A stretch of DNA of 64,000 nt from the NCBI GenBank assembly GCA_002372175.1, contig DFIS01000049.1:1-64000 (forward strand), written 5' to 3'. The notes below the pieces were generated by a model that saw only the letters and a list, made by a program, of their open reading frames with translations, ran no database searches and had not been told where the DNA came from. Source of the DNA: Solobacterium sp. UBA3691. GTDB taxonomy: Bacteria > Bacillota_I > Bacilli_A > Erysipelotrichales > Erysipelotrichaceae. Below are positions 33,400 to 42,468 of the stretch, piece after piece. Position 1 is the first letter of the stretch. The number at the start of each line of letters is the position of its first letter. The position numbers and the translations under genes are program-made.

Positions 33400-33418
33400 A
33401 TTCATCGGCATGATGAAT
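33400..33418. promoter_or_regulatory. Inverted repeat between divergent GT2 promoters
   Basis: ATTCATC (33400-33406), 5-base spacer, GATGAAT (33412-33418). It touches the first base of the plus-strand TTGACA and lies in the -35 region of the minus-strand gene. The left arm is part of ATCATTCAT (33397-33405), a 9-mer that also occurs at 15962-15970 in the licD promoter. It could be an operator. Confidence 0.4.
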
Positions 33419-33446
33419 TGACACAGGAATGCAGGATTTTCATAAT
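33418..33446 (+). promoter_or_regulatory. Consensus leaderless promoter of the GT2 gene at 33454
   Basis: Perfect TTGACA (33418-33423), 17-base spacer and CATAAT (33441-33446). Only seven bases (TAAATAT) separate the -10 from ATG 33454, so the predicted transcription start is at the ATG. No Shine-Dalgarno is present. Confidence 0.65.
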
Positions 33447-33453
33447 TAAATAT

Positions 33454-34518
33454 ATGAAGAACCCGGAGTTCAGTGTTATCGTACCCGTTTATAACAGTGA
33501 ATCATATTTCAGAAGATGTCTCGACAGTATCCTGGCCCAGACCTTTAACGATTATGAACTGATCATCGTTGATGACGGATCATCGGACAGCTCGGGAGAG
33601 ATCGCTGATGAATATGCGGAAAAGAACAGCCGGATCAGCGTCATCCACCAGCAGAATCAGGGACTCTCGGCAGCCAGAAATACAGGACTGGAGGCAGCTT
33701 CCGGCAGATATGTCTGTTTTGCGGACAGTGATGATACGGTAACTCCCGACCTTCTGTCTGTACTGCTGAAATATACAGATAAAGATTACGATATCATTTC
33801 GTACAACCGCCGGCTGATCGCTCCTGACGGCACCGAGGGCGTCCTGGGAAAGGTGTATGCCGAGTATCCGGAGATCGATGAGGAAGTACGCAGAAAGATC
33901 ATCCTGGAGATGCTGTATGAACGCCGCATAGGCTGGGAATCCTGGTCAATGGCATACCGCCGGGAGATGCTTGAACGGTATCATCTGCGATTCTTTGACA
34001 ACCGTATCATCTATGCGGAGGATCTGCATTATACGATGAGCTGTCTCTGCCGCATACATTCCATGGTCATGGTCCCGGATGTTCTGTATGTATATTATCA
34101 GCGTACGGATTCACTTTCCGGAAGATACGGATATCAGGATCTCTTCGACAGAATGATCACCTGTGCGCATGAGATCTATAACGATATGAAGAAGTCCGGA
34201 AACTGTCAGGATCTGACAGATCATTTTCCAATCGTCTATTTTGGCATCATGAGGAATGAGTATCTCAATGCCGGTGACGTGCTGGATAAGGTCGGAGAGG
34301 AAGAACTGCGCAGGAAATTTCGAGCCAGACAGGATGACGGCTTCCACATGAATATGTCACGCAGGATCCCGCAGTACTGGAAAGAGCTGCTGAAACTCGG
34401 CAAGCAGAACCAGACACGCAAAGCTTTACATATACTGGAACTGCTGCTGGGAGAACCATATCTCCTGTATCGATTCAAAAGAAAGATCGGCCGTTTGAAG
34501 CGAAAGCTGATCAGATAA
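33454..34518 (+). CDS. Family 2 glycosyltransferase
   Basis: A 354-residue GT2 enzyme: FSVIVPVYNSESYFRRCLDS, LIIVDDGSSDSSGEIADEY, GLSAARNTGLEAASGRYVCF with metal-binding ADSDDTVTPD, and acceptor-side YAEDLHYTMSC. A strongly basic C terminus (RFKRKIGRLKRKLIR) is suited to membrane association. The frame extends upstream to 33418, but that reading would place the TTGACA promoter inside the gene; ATG 33454 starts the protein at MKNPEFSVIVPVYN, the usual GT2 N terminus, 7 bases after the -10 box. Confidence 0.85.
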   Translation: MKNPEFSVIVPVYNSESYFRRCLDSILAQTFNDYELIIVDDGSSDSSGEIADEYAEKNSRISVIHQQNQGLSAARNTGLEAASGRYVCFADSDDTVTPDLLSVLLKYTDKDYDIISYNRRLIAPDGTEGVLGKVYAEYPEIDEEVRRKIILEMLYERRIGWESWSMAYRREMLERYHLRFFDNRIIYAEDLHYTMSCLCRIHSMVMVPDVLYVYYQRTDSLSGRYGYQDLFDRMITCAHEIYNDMKKSGNCQDLTDHFPIVYFGIMRNEYLNAGDVLDKVGEEELRRKFRARQDDGFHMNMSRRIPQYWKELLKLGKQNQTRKALHILELLLGEPYLLYRFKRKIGRLKRKLIR

Positions 34519-34564
34519 TACCCGCAGAAGCCGGCAGACGGTTTTTGAATGCATTGAAAATGTG

Positions 34565-34570
34565 TATAAT
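34565..34570 (+). promoter_or_regulatory. Candidate -10 box upstream of the first subtilase gene
   Basis: Perfect TATAAT at 37 bases before the ATG at 34607. -35 candidates are poor (T-rich tract at 34542-34547). The leader carries GGGGAG as ribosome site. Confidence 0.4.
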
Positions 34571-34606
34571 TTGATAAAACCATACTTGTTTGACAGGGGA
34601 GAATAC

Positions 34607-37600
34607 ATGCTGAAAAAAATACTGTGTGCACTGCTTTCACTGCTGATGATGTATCAGCCGGTATCTGTTCTTGCGGAAGACGGACTTCCGGAAGAAGAGA
34701 CCGGAGAGGTTTTTACGGCGGAAGAAATGCCTGCAGAAAGCGAAGAAACAGCAGAAGTTATACAGACAGATAATGAAGAACCTGAAGAAACAGCAGAGCC
34801 TGTATCTTTCAGTGCGGAAGAAACAGAACCTGAGCCGGAAGAACCCGCAGCCCTTGAAGAGACACCTGCAGCAGATACGGAAAGTACTGCTGAAGAGAAT
34901 AATGATGAAATAAACGAACAGCCGGCGCTGAGTGAAGCAGAGATGCGGAAAAAGACGCAGATGGCGGAAAACCATGTGCTGGAAGATCTTGCGGCGAAGA
35001 CGGAAGGTGTCGATTATGCGGCATCGGAAGCAGTGATCCTGACTGATTCGGCAGAATATGCACAGTATGCGGCGGATGCATACGGAGGCTATCTTGAGCG
35101 TTATGACGGCAGAACAGCTGTGATCCATCTTCCCGAGGATCTCAGTGTATATGAGGCAGTCGCAAAAGGCATGGATCCTGAGGCTGTACTGCCGGTCGTT
35201 GATGCCAACTGGCTGATCACGCTGGATGATCCCGAGATCACGGCTGTAACGGAAGAAAAGGGTGTGCAGCTGTTTGCTGTGCAGACACCGCAGAAGACAA
35301 ACTGGCAGTACTGGATCGAGGAGCTTGAACAGCCTGATCCGCTGCTGGAGAATACCTCCTATACGGCTATGGAAACAGCCTGCTGGCAGTGGTTCCATGA
35401 AGCTGTAGGCACATATCAGGCATGGGGTGTGACGACCGGCAGTGCAGATGTCAAGGTCGCTGTCATCGACTCCGGTGTACAGGATGATCATGAAGATCTC
35501 GCAGGCAGAGTGACTTTGCGCCAGGTCAGTGATATTCCGACATCGCCATCTAACGGACACGGTACGCATGTTGCCGGTATCATTGCGGCTTCTCTTGGCA
35601 ACGGTAAGGGCGGTGCCGGTATCGCTCCGGAGGTATCGATCTATTCGTATAACGTATTCAGAGGGTCCTCTGCATCAGCCGCAGATATTGCTTCAGCGAT
35701 CCTGATGGCTGCCGAAGATCAGGTCTGGATCATGAATATGAGTTTTGGTACGGTATCCTACAGCCAGACTGTACAGGATGCCGTTAATACAGCATATGCT
35801 TCGGGAGTGACGATCGTTTCGGCAATCGGCAACTTCGGAACGAATGTCAAATGCTATCCGGCGGCCTATGATCATGTGATCGCTGTCGGGGCAACGGACA
35901 GAACGAATACCCGTGCCGTCTATTCCGGTTACGGAGAGTGGTGCGATATCGGTGCTCCGGGAACGGAGATCAGTTCTGCATTTGCCGGCAGTACAGCATC
36001 CGGCTACCGCACACTGCAGGGCACATCCATGTCTTCACCGATCGTTGCCGGCAGTGCAGCTCTGTACATGAGCGCATACGGTCATATCTCTCCCGATGCA
36101 ATGGAAGCAGTGCTGAAGGCCAGTACTGTGAAAGCCTCCGGCAGTGTCGGGGCAGGCATCATCTCTCTGAAAAAACTGTTCGGCAAACAGGAAAGTGCGC
36201 CGCAGATCTTCTTTGACCAGGACACGAATATCCTGACGCTGGAGAAACTGACCGACGATGAAAGAGCCATGATCCTCTATACGCTTGACGGCAGTGATCC
36301 GGTGATCAGAAAAGGAACCGTCAGGAAGGGCACGGTATATACAGAACCCGTGGATCTTACCGGTAAGCCGTACGGAACAATAGTCAGGGTGAAAGCAGCC
36401 GTTGTCAGCGGTGCCGGTGTCCTTGGCGATATCTCTTCGGCAGTAGTCATGACAAAGGCTCCGCAGTATTCCGTGGCAGCCGTAAAGATAAAATCACTGA
36501 AACTGACGGAAGAAGCCGTGACGCTGAACTATCACAGCACAGCTCCGGGCACGGCTGTACTCGAGGCCGGCGAGATCGTGCTGGAAGACGGACGTACTGT
36601 TACGCTTGCGGATTACAGACCGGAAGACCGCCAGTGGTACTCTTCAAATGAAGCAGTCGTCACGGTTGACCAGTCTGGCATGATCACAGCAGCCGGCAAG
36701 GGCACAGCCTATGTATATCTGAAGATCAGATTCCAGAATGCTGTAAAACAGGTCAGCTGTAAGGTCACGGTAAGACAGCTTGCGGAAAACATCACGGTCA
36801 AAGGCAGAGCCGGCATACTGCCCGGTAAGACGCTGCAGATGAAGGCAGCCGTACTGCCGAAGAATACAAATAACACCAAGGTCACATGGCAGATCGCCGG
36901 TGTTTCTGACCCGGCATACGCAGGTTATGCGTCCATATCCAAAGATGGCATCCTGAGCGTAAAGAAAGGCGTCCCGGCAGGCACAGAGATCACTGTACAG
37001 GCTGTATCAAAAGATGGTTCAGACACAGCAGGGACATATACAGTCACGGTATGCAGCAGAGCGTCATACGTAAGAGTTACGCACTTCGGCACGAAGATCA
37101 AGTCGGCTGTACTGTACAATACGGATCTGCCGGAGACATATGATACCGAAAATGTCTTACAGCTGGAAAGCACGGTCCTGACCATGATTGGAGAAAGTGA
37201 AGTACAGCCGATCTGGACATCCAGCGCACCAAAGGTCGCCAAGGTCGATGCCCATGGAAAAGTAACCGCTGTGGGAAGAGGCACCGCTGTGATCACCTGC
37301 AAGGCTGCAGACGGATCCGGAGAGAAAGCATCCGTCAAGATCAAGGTAAAAGTACCGACATCCGGTGTATTTATCGCTGTACCGGCAGTCAACCGCAATG
37401 TAACGGAAGATATGTATGCGATGACCGTCGGCACTTCCGCAAAGCTGACGGCGGTGATCGGCAAAGTGTACGGAAAACCTTCAACATCTGCTGTCCGCTG
37501 GACACTTGAGGAAGCAGTCATCAACGGCTACAGCGTATGGGATGAAGTCAGAGACGCAAAGCTGATCAAAGTATCAAAGAGCGGAAAGGTGACAGTATCC

Positions 37601-38041
37601 TCGAAGCTTCTTTCGAAACTGGGGATCACGAATTACCAGAACGGCTATATCATCGTCGGTGTGACCGCGAAAGACGGTACCGAACACTATGATGAAGTAA
37701 AGATCTACCTGCGAAAGAAGATCACAGCAATGAAGATGACCGTACTGATGTCGGGAGGAACGGCACAGGAGATCGGTGACAGTACGATCGCTGTCTCCCA
37801 GAACAAGTCGATCACCGTCTATGCAGAGTTTGATCAGCGTCCGCAGTCCGTTACGCTTAAATCATCGAATGCGGATATCTGCGGAGCCAGAGTGACAGCC
37901 ATGACAAAAACAGCCACAGGATACCGGGCAGAGATCAAGATCACCGGCGGCCTGCAGGCAGGGAAAGCATATATTACAGTAAAAGAAAACGGCAGCGGCC
38001 AGAAGAGAAAGGTCAACATACGTGTAAGGGAAGCATCATGA
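34607..38041 (+). CDS. Secreted subtilisin-like serine protease (S8) with Big_2 repeats
   Basis: A 1144-residue secreted protease. It has a signal peptide (LLSLLMMYQPVSVLAED) and an acidic Glu/Pro/Thr-rich stalk to about residue 105. A prodomain-like region follows at about 125-230. The S8 catalytic domain (about 275-520) carries Asp288 in VAVIDSGVQ, His318 in GHGTHVAGI and Ser474 in GTSMSSPIVAG. Then come a chitobiase-C-like module (YTLDGSDPVI) and Big_2 Ig-like repeats (WYSSNEAVVTVDQSGMITAA; WTSSAPKVAKVDAHGKVTAV). No LPXTG or membrane anchor is visible, so attachment is unexplained. The open frame begins at 34562; ATG 34607 is set by GGGGAG and the signal peptide. ATGA overlap couples it to the acidic protein downstream. 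It is a paralogue of the protease at the end of the window. Confidence 0.92.
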   Translation: MLKKILCALLSLLMMYQPVSVLAEDGLPEEETGEVFTAEEMPAESEETAEVIQTDNEEPEETAEPVSFSAEETEPEPEEPAALEETPAADTESTAEENNDEINEQPALSEAEMRKKTQMAENHVLEDLAAKTEGVDYAASEAVILTDSAEYAQYAADAYGGYLERYDGRTAVIHLPEDLSVYEAVAKGMDPEAVLPVVDANWLITLDDPEITAVTEEKGVQLFAVQTPQKTNWQYWIEELEQPDPLLENTSYTAMETACWQWFHEAVGTYQAWGVTTGSADVKVAVIDSGVQDDHEDLAGRVTLRQVSDIPTSPSNGHGTHVAGIIAASLGNGKGGAGIAPEVSIYSYNVFRGSSASAADIASAILMAAEDQVWIMNMSFGTVSYSQTVQDAVNTAYASGVTIVSAIGNFGTNVKCYPAAYDHVIAVGATDRTNTRAVYSGYGEWCDIGAPGTEISSAFAGSTASGYRTLQGTSMSSPIVAGSAALYMSAYGHISPDAMEAVLKASTVKASGSVGAGIISLKKLFGKQESAPQIFFDQDTNILTLEKLTDDERAMILYTLDGSDPVIRKGTVRKGTVYTEPVDLTGKPYGTIVRVKAAVVSGAGVLGDISSAVVMTKAPQYSVAAVKIKSLKLTEEAVTLNYHSTAPGTAVLEAGEIVLEDGRTVTLADYRPEDRQWYSSNEAVVTVDQSGMITAAGKGTAYVYLKIRFQNAVKQVSCKVTVRQLAENITVKGRAGILPGKTLQMKAAVLPKNTNNTKVTWQIAGVSDPAYAGYASISKDGILSVKKGVPAGTEITVQAVSKDGSDTAGTYTVTVCSRASYVRVTHFGTKIKSAVLYNTDLPETYDTENVLQLESTVLTMIGESEVQPIWTSSAPKVAKVDAHGKVTAVGRGTAVITCKAADGSGEKASVKIKVKVPTSGVFIAVPAVNRNVTEDMYAMTVGTSAKLTAVIGKVYGKPSTSAVRWTLEEAVINGYSVWDEVRDAKLIKVSKSGKVTVSSKLLSKLGITNYQNGYIIVGVTAKDGTEHYDEVKIYLRKKITAMKMTVLMSGGTAQEIGDSTIAVSQNKSITVYAEFDQRPQSVTLKSSNADICGARVTAMTKTATGYRAEIKITGGLQAGKAYITVKENGSGQKRKVNIRVREAS

Positions 38042-39117
38042 AACAGAACGACAGAATCATAAAACTGATCGGTGCAGCCATGATCATGACGGCCGGAACA
38101 GCCTGCTCAGCAGCACAGAAGCCATCCGTGTCCATCAAGTCAGGCGATCATTATCTGGAGTACGGTATCGATCTCTGGGATACGGAAGATGATATTCATC
38201 CCGATATCATGAAGTATATCAGTAAGTATAACGGTGAGCTGAGCCTCGATGACAGTGAACTGGATACACTGATGCTCGGAGAACAGAGTCTGTATATTAC
38301 CGCGGAAACCGAAGAAGACGAAGTGACCGAAGAAATGAAGGTCATCATCCAGGATACATCTGCCCCGGTCATTGAACTGGCATCCGATACGGTCTATGCC
38401 GGCATGGATGAGGAGATCGACCTGCTGGATAATATTGTCAATGTCTACGACCAGGCCGAAGGTGAACTGGAATACCTGGAATTCAGCGAAGAAGACGGCG
38501 GGATCTGGGTCCTCGATGAACCGTATGAAGACTGGGGTTTCTGGGTCATTGATTATTTCAGTGTGGATCCTTCACAGCCGGGAACATACCCCGTGCGTAT
38601 TATTGCCTGTGACAATCACGGAAATGTAACAAAGGCAGAATTCAGCCTCGTACTGGGTGATGACGGTGCACACGAAGACAAGCCCGTGACCGTACAGGGA
38701 AAAGCCGAAGCCGGAAATGTGCCTGCCGAAGAAGCCATACAGAAAGTCCTGGAGGAGTATTGTACGGAGATCGGGGCAGACTGGGATGAAGGATGTACGT
38801 TTGTGTCTGAGTATGAGCCGGAGGATGATCCGGAATACTACGATGACGGTGATGAAGAGTATATCGACGATGCCTGGGAAGAGGGCGAAGAAGATGTATG
38901 GATCGAAGATGACTCCGAATGGTCCGAAGAAGATACCGGTGATGAAGACTGGAGCGAAGAAGAGTGGACGGAAGAAGATGACGAAGAATGGTCCGATGAG
39001 GATGAGTATTACGAAGAGGATACGGAGTCTGATCCCGAGCAGGACTGCTATGATATGGGCGGTGAATGGGTGCCCGAAGCCGGCGGATGTGCCTGGTTTG
39101 ATGATGATGAAGAATAA
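38038..39117 (+). CDS. Secreted, extremely acidic protein coupled to the protease; DUF5011-like domain
   Basis: A 359-residue exported protein. The N terminus (IIKLIGAAMIMTAGTAC) is a signal peptide with a cysteine at a plausible lipoprotein site, although GTAC is not a good lipobox. Around residues 110-215 lies an Ig-like segment beginning SAPVIELASDTVYAGMDEEI, similar in pattern to DUF5011. From about residue 250 the chain is almost wholly Asp/Glu with Trp and Tyr in repeated phrases (DWSEEEWTEEDDEEW), ending in a cysteine pair within a CYDMGGEWVPEAGGCAWF motif and an acidic tail. It overlaps the subtilase by ATGA, so it is probably made in step with it; metal binding, protease inhibition or cell-surface spacing are possibilities. 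Function unknown. Confidence 0.7.
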   Translation: MKQNDRIIKLIGAAMIMTAGTACSAAQKPSVSIKSGDHYLEYGIDLWDTEDDIHPDIMKYISKYNGELSLDDSELDTLMLGEQSLYITAETEEDEVTEEMKVIIQDTSAPVIELASDTVYAGMDEEIDLLDNIVNVYDQAEGELEYLEFSEEDGGIWVLDEPYEDWGFWVIDYFSVDPSQPGTYPVRIIACDNHGNVTKAEFSLVLGDDGAHEDKPVTVQGKAEAGNVPAEEAIQKVLEEYCTEIGADWDEGCTFVSEYEPEDDPEYYDDGDEEYIDDAWEEGEEDVWIEDDSEWSEEDTGDEDWSEEEWTEEDDEEWSDEDEYYEEDTESDPEQDCYDMGGEWVPEAGGCAWFDDDEE

Positions 39118-39143
39118 AAATGGTTGAAAAGCAAACTATCTTC

Positions 39144-39171
39144 TTTGATTTTTCCAAGAATCAAATATAAT
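39144..39171 (+). promoter_or_regulatory. Promoter with overlapping inverted repeat upstream of the transglutaminase-like gene
   Basis: TTTGATT (39144-39150) and AATCAAA (39159-39165) form an inverted repeat that ends exactly at a perfect TATAAT (39166-39171). The left arm holds a weak -35 (TTTGAT at 16 bases, TTGATT at 15). Binding of a repressor there would cover the promoter. Confidence 0.45.
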
Positions 39172-39199
39172 AGAATCAGTAATTAAAGGGGTACGACGT

Positions 39200-42100
39200 A
39201 TGAGTTTATCTAAAAAGTTAGCTGTACTGTTACTTTCTTTTACCATGTTCATGAATACAGGTATAACTGTATTCGCAGAAGGACCTGAGGAAACAGAAGG
39301 TGAACAGACGGAAGAAATCATCGTTACTGAAGAACAGCCTGAAGAGCAGCCTGCGGAAGTAATCACCGAAGCACCTGCTGAAGAAACACCGGCTGAAGAA
39401 GCACTGGCTGAGGAACAGGCAGAAGAAAGCGACGAAGAACTGATTCCTGAAGAAGAGGAACCGGCAGCTGCTGAGAATCTTGAAAAGATCTATACGGATG
39501 TTAATGACTTTGAGACACCTGCCGTAGGTTCTGACGGTGTTGTCTATGAAGGTGTTAACTATCTTTCCGTAGGTGCTGTCAGCCGTCTGGATGAGGAAGG
39601 ACAGGCATTATACAGAGATTTTGCAGATGAGATTGCGGATAGACTAAGCGAAGGACAGGGCATCAAAGATATCGTCTTCGCCGTGTCCAGTGATGGAGTG
39701 CTGACATGTTCGTATTCTGTTACATCGAAGATGTTTGCAAGTGCAGGCTCAACATTCACGCAGTTTCAGGGTGAAGAGGGTGAGACTGCAGAGATCCTGA
39801 CAGAAGAAGTATTAGAACAGACAGAGGCTTTGGAGAATACTGAAGCAGAAGGCGAAGAAGAATTACCTGCTGAAGAAGTACAGGATGAAGAAATCGTCCC
39901 GGAAGAGACAGAAGAATCAACAAATCCGGAAGAAATTATTCCGGAAGAGACAGGATCAGAGATAGAAGAAACAGAAACTCCTGAAGAAGAAATCACTTCT
40001 GAAGAAACCAGTGAACCTGAAGAGACAGTAATTCCGGAAGCAGAGATCGTTTCCGAAGAAAATAACGAAACGGAAGAAACAGAAGCTCCTGAAGAAGAAA
40101 TCGTTTCTGAAGAAACCAGTGAGCCGGAAGAAATTACCAATGCTGCAGAAGACGAAGAAGAAACATATGAAATCGTAGAAGAGAATATGGATCTCTATGA
40201 ACTGTATAGTATTCCGGAAGAACTCGTCATGGATGAGGAACCCGAGGAGTATAATACAGTCCTTCAGGATATGAATTTCTACTACAATCAGCTCTCTTCA
40301 CAGGAGAAAACCTGGTATAAAAAGGTAAAGTCAGCTATTGTCAGCAAAGGAAAGAACTCGTTTACATATAACGGGTACTATTATAATAGATACAATCATA
40401 ATGCTTGGGATGTCCTTCGATCCATTAATGCAGTGTTACTGACATATCCTAACAAGTTCGAATGGTATAATCGAGCTGGTGATCCACGAGTTAGTTTAGT
40501 ACGCGGTTATGGCAGCAATGTAACTTTTAAAATGGTGCTTCCAAAATCAAAGTATTATAGTAAAACGTTATACAGTCAGGCAAAGAAGAAAGTTAATGAA
40601 CTCGTTGATTTAGCTTATGCATATGCCGCAAGGAATTATCCGAATAATCCTGCATATGGTATTGTAAAGTATTTTGATAAATGGATCTGTGAGAATAACT
40701 ATTATAACTATGATGGTACGTATGATTATATGCAGAATACTTCACAGTTTTACTATTGTCATACATGCTTTGGTATTCTGTTAAAAGGATATGGTGTCTG
40801 CGAATCATATGCATTGGCTTTGAACTGGTTATTGGAAAAAGCGGGCATTCGCAGTATGTATACAACCGGTGATGTCCCCGGAGGAGGACATGCCTGGAAC
40901 TACATTCAGATGTCAGATGGTAAGTGGTACTTGCAGGATTCCACGTGGGATGACGCTGGCTCATATAGCTCAGGAGATTATCTGCTTGCCTATCCGAAGA
41001 AAGATGGAAGTGATCGTACCCCTGTAGGATCTCAATTAAGAGATGGAACCAAATTTAATTTTGATACGGTTAACTGGGGTACTGCCGCATACAGCAGCAC
41101 TACAAGAGACCCGTACTTCTCTCAGGTAACACTCAGTGAGACGGTTAAGTATCTGAAGCCGAAAAAATCCTTCACTCTGAAGAAGCAGCTTCCGGAAGTT
41201 GGAAGAATCGGCAGTTACTATGAGAAGTGGCCTGTAACCTGGACCAGCAGCAATCCTAAAGTTGCCAAGGTATCCTCCAAGGGTAAGGTAACAGCAGTAG
41301 GTCCCGGAAGCGCTACGATCTCCATGGTGATCGGCGGTGTCGCAAAGACATGTACAGTTTATGTCTATCAGGTCAGCAGTCTGACATTTAATGACAGCGG
41401 AAAGAAGACGCTTTCCAAGACGTATGCGAAGAACTCCAATGTAACAGTTGTTAATAATCAGATCAGTGCTGTATTCAATAACAGTGATGTACAGACCGTC
41501 TATCTGACAGTCAACCAGAAGAATCAGACCCGGACGGCTGCACAGCTTCAGAACGCGGTGGGATTGACCGTAACTGCTAAATCTGCAAAGCCTTCTATTC
41601 TTGAAGTTCAGAGTGCATCTGTGAGCGGAAATCAGATCGTTCTTAAGGTCAAACCGAACAAGATTGGTAAGACAACCGTCACTGTAAAATTCGGCGGAAA
41701 GAGCGCCAAGCTGACATTTGCGACTAAGTACAGCATTAAGGAATCATGGTTTGATTTCTCTTCGCTGAATAATACGTATACGTATACAGGGAAAGCTATT
41801 AAACCTAAAATCATAAAGAGCATAAGTGCACCTAAAGGAATCAAGTATAAAGTAAAATATACGAATAATGTAAAAGCAGGTAATATAGCGACTGTTACAG
41901 TTACCGGTTCAGGAAATTATAGTGGAGCTATCAGTAAAACCTTCTATATTCAGCCTATACAGATGAGTAATGCTAAGGTAACTAAGTTTACTGAGTCTAA
42001 GTCATATACTGGGTCAGCTGTAACTCCTACAATGGTAGTTAAAGTTGGATCAAAAACGTTGAAAGAAGGAAGGGACTACTACCTGGTATACAGCAATTCA

Positions 42101-42220
42101 AGGACATTCAGACAGCGGCTCAATACACTTATAGCTAAAGGGACTTACTATGTCCGTATCTACGGTAAGGGCAATTATGGTGGTTACTATACTATAGAAA
42201 CGCCGTTTGTAATCAAATAA
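39200..42220 (+). CDS. Secreted transglutaminase-like protein with Big_2 and tandem C-terminal repeats
   Basis: A 1006-residue secreted protein. It has a signal peptide (LLLSFTMFMNTGITVFAEG) and an acidic Glu/Pro stalk to about residue 90. A small domain follows, then a second Glu-rich stalk (about 195-320) with repeats such as EEEIVSEETSEPEE. The transglutaminase/cysteine-protease-fold domain has Cys534 in GYGVCESYALAL, His564 in GGGHAWNYI and Asp580 in LQDSTWDD, the usual Cys-His-Asp triad. A Big_2 module (WTSSNPKVAKVSSKGKVTAV) and Tyr-Thr-Gly repeats (YTYTGKAIKPKI; YTGSAVTPTMVV) end the chain. Such domains in Gram-positive surface proteins cross-link or cleave at the cell wall. No sortase motif is seen. 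The start follows AAAGGGG. The catalytic section and last part are more AT-rich than the stalk. Confidence 0.87.
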   Translation: MSLSKKLAVLLLSFTMFMNTGITVFAEGPEETEGEQTEEIIVTEEQPEEQPAEVITEAPAEETPAEEALAEEQAEESDEELIPEEEEPAAAENLEKIYTDVNDFETPAVGSDGVVYEGVNYLSVGAVSRLDEEGQALYRDFADEIADRLSEGQGIKDIVFAVSSDGVLTCSYSVTSKMFASAGSTFTQFQGEEGETAEILTEEVLEQTEALENTEAEGEEELPAEEVQDEEIVPEETEESTNPEEIIPEETGSEIEETETPEEEITSEETSEPEETVIPEAEIVSEENNETEETEAPEEEIVSEETSEPEEITNAAEDEEETYEIVEENMDLYELYSIPEELVMDEEPEEYNTVLQDMNFYYNQLSSQEKTWYKKVKSAIVSKGKNSFTYNGYYYNRYNHNAWDVLRSINAVLLTYPNKFEWYNRAGDPRVSLVRGYGSNVTFKMVLPKSKYYSKTLYSQAKKKVNELVDLAYAYAARNYPNNPAYGIVKYFDKWICENNYYNYDGTYDYMQNTSQFYYCHTCFGILLKGYGVCESYALALNWLLEKAGIRSMYTTGDVPGGGHAWNYIQMSDGKWYLQDSTWDDAGSYSSGDYLLAYPKKDGSDRTPVGSQLRDGTKFNFDTVNWGTAAYSSTTRDPYFSQVTLSETVKYLKPKKSFTLKKQLPEVGRIGSYYEKWPVTWTSSNPKVAKVSSKGKVTAVGPGSATISMVIGGVAKTCTVYVYQVSSLTFNDSGKKTLSKTYAKNSNVTVVNNQISAVFNNSDVQTVYLTVNQKNQTRTAAQLQNAVGLTVTAKSAKPSILEVQSASVSGNQIVLKVKPNKIGKTTVTVKFGGKSAKLTFATKYSIKESWFDFSSLNNTYTYTGKAIKPKIIKSISAPKGIKYKVKYTNNVKAGNIATVTVTGSGNYSGAISKTFYIQPIQMSNAKVTKFTESKSYTGSAVTPTMVVKVGSKTLKEGRDYYLVYSNSRTFRQRLNTLIAKGTYYVRIYGKGNYGGYYTIETPFVIK

Positions 42221-42264
42221 GTATTGCTGATAGTATTGTGAACTAATAGAAATTCCAAACAGAC

Positions 42265-42301
42265 AAAAGCCGGAAAGCAGAAACAGCTGACCGGCTTTTA
42301 A
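42265..42301 (+). terminator. Rho-independent terminator after the transglutaminase-like gene
   Basis: AAAAGCCGG (42265-42273) pairs perfectly with CCGGCTTTT (42291-42299). The surrounding 42221-42468 gap otherwise holds only AT-rich leader sequence and the ribosome site of the next gene; a CATAAT at 42420-42425 is a possible -10 without a good -35. Confidence 0.8.
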
Positions 42302-42468
42302 GATAGCTGTTTGAAGTTATGATAAATACTAATACAGTATTTTGCTTATCTGCAGGAAAAATACTGGGTAAATGAGAATAAAATACGTTATCATTAAGGC
42401 AGTGGTACAAAAGTATACATCATAATTTACAGCTATTATTTCTATTCATGATCAGGAGGCAAATGAAT

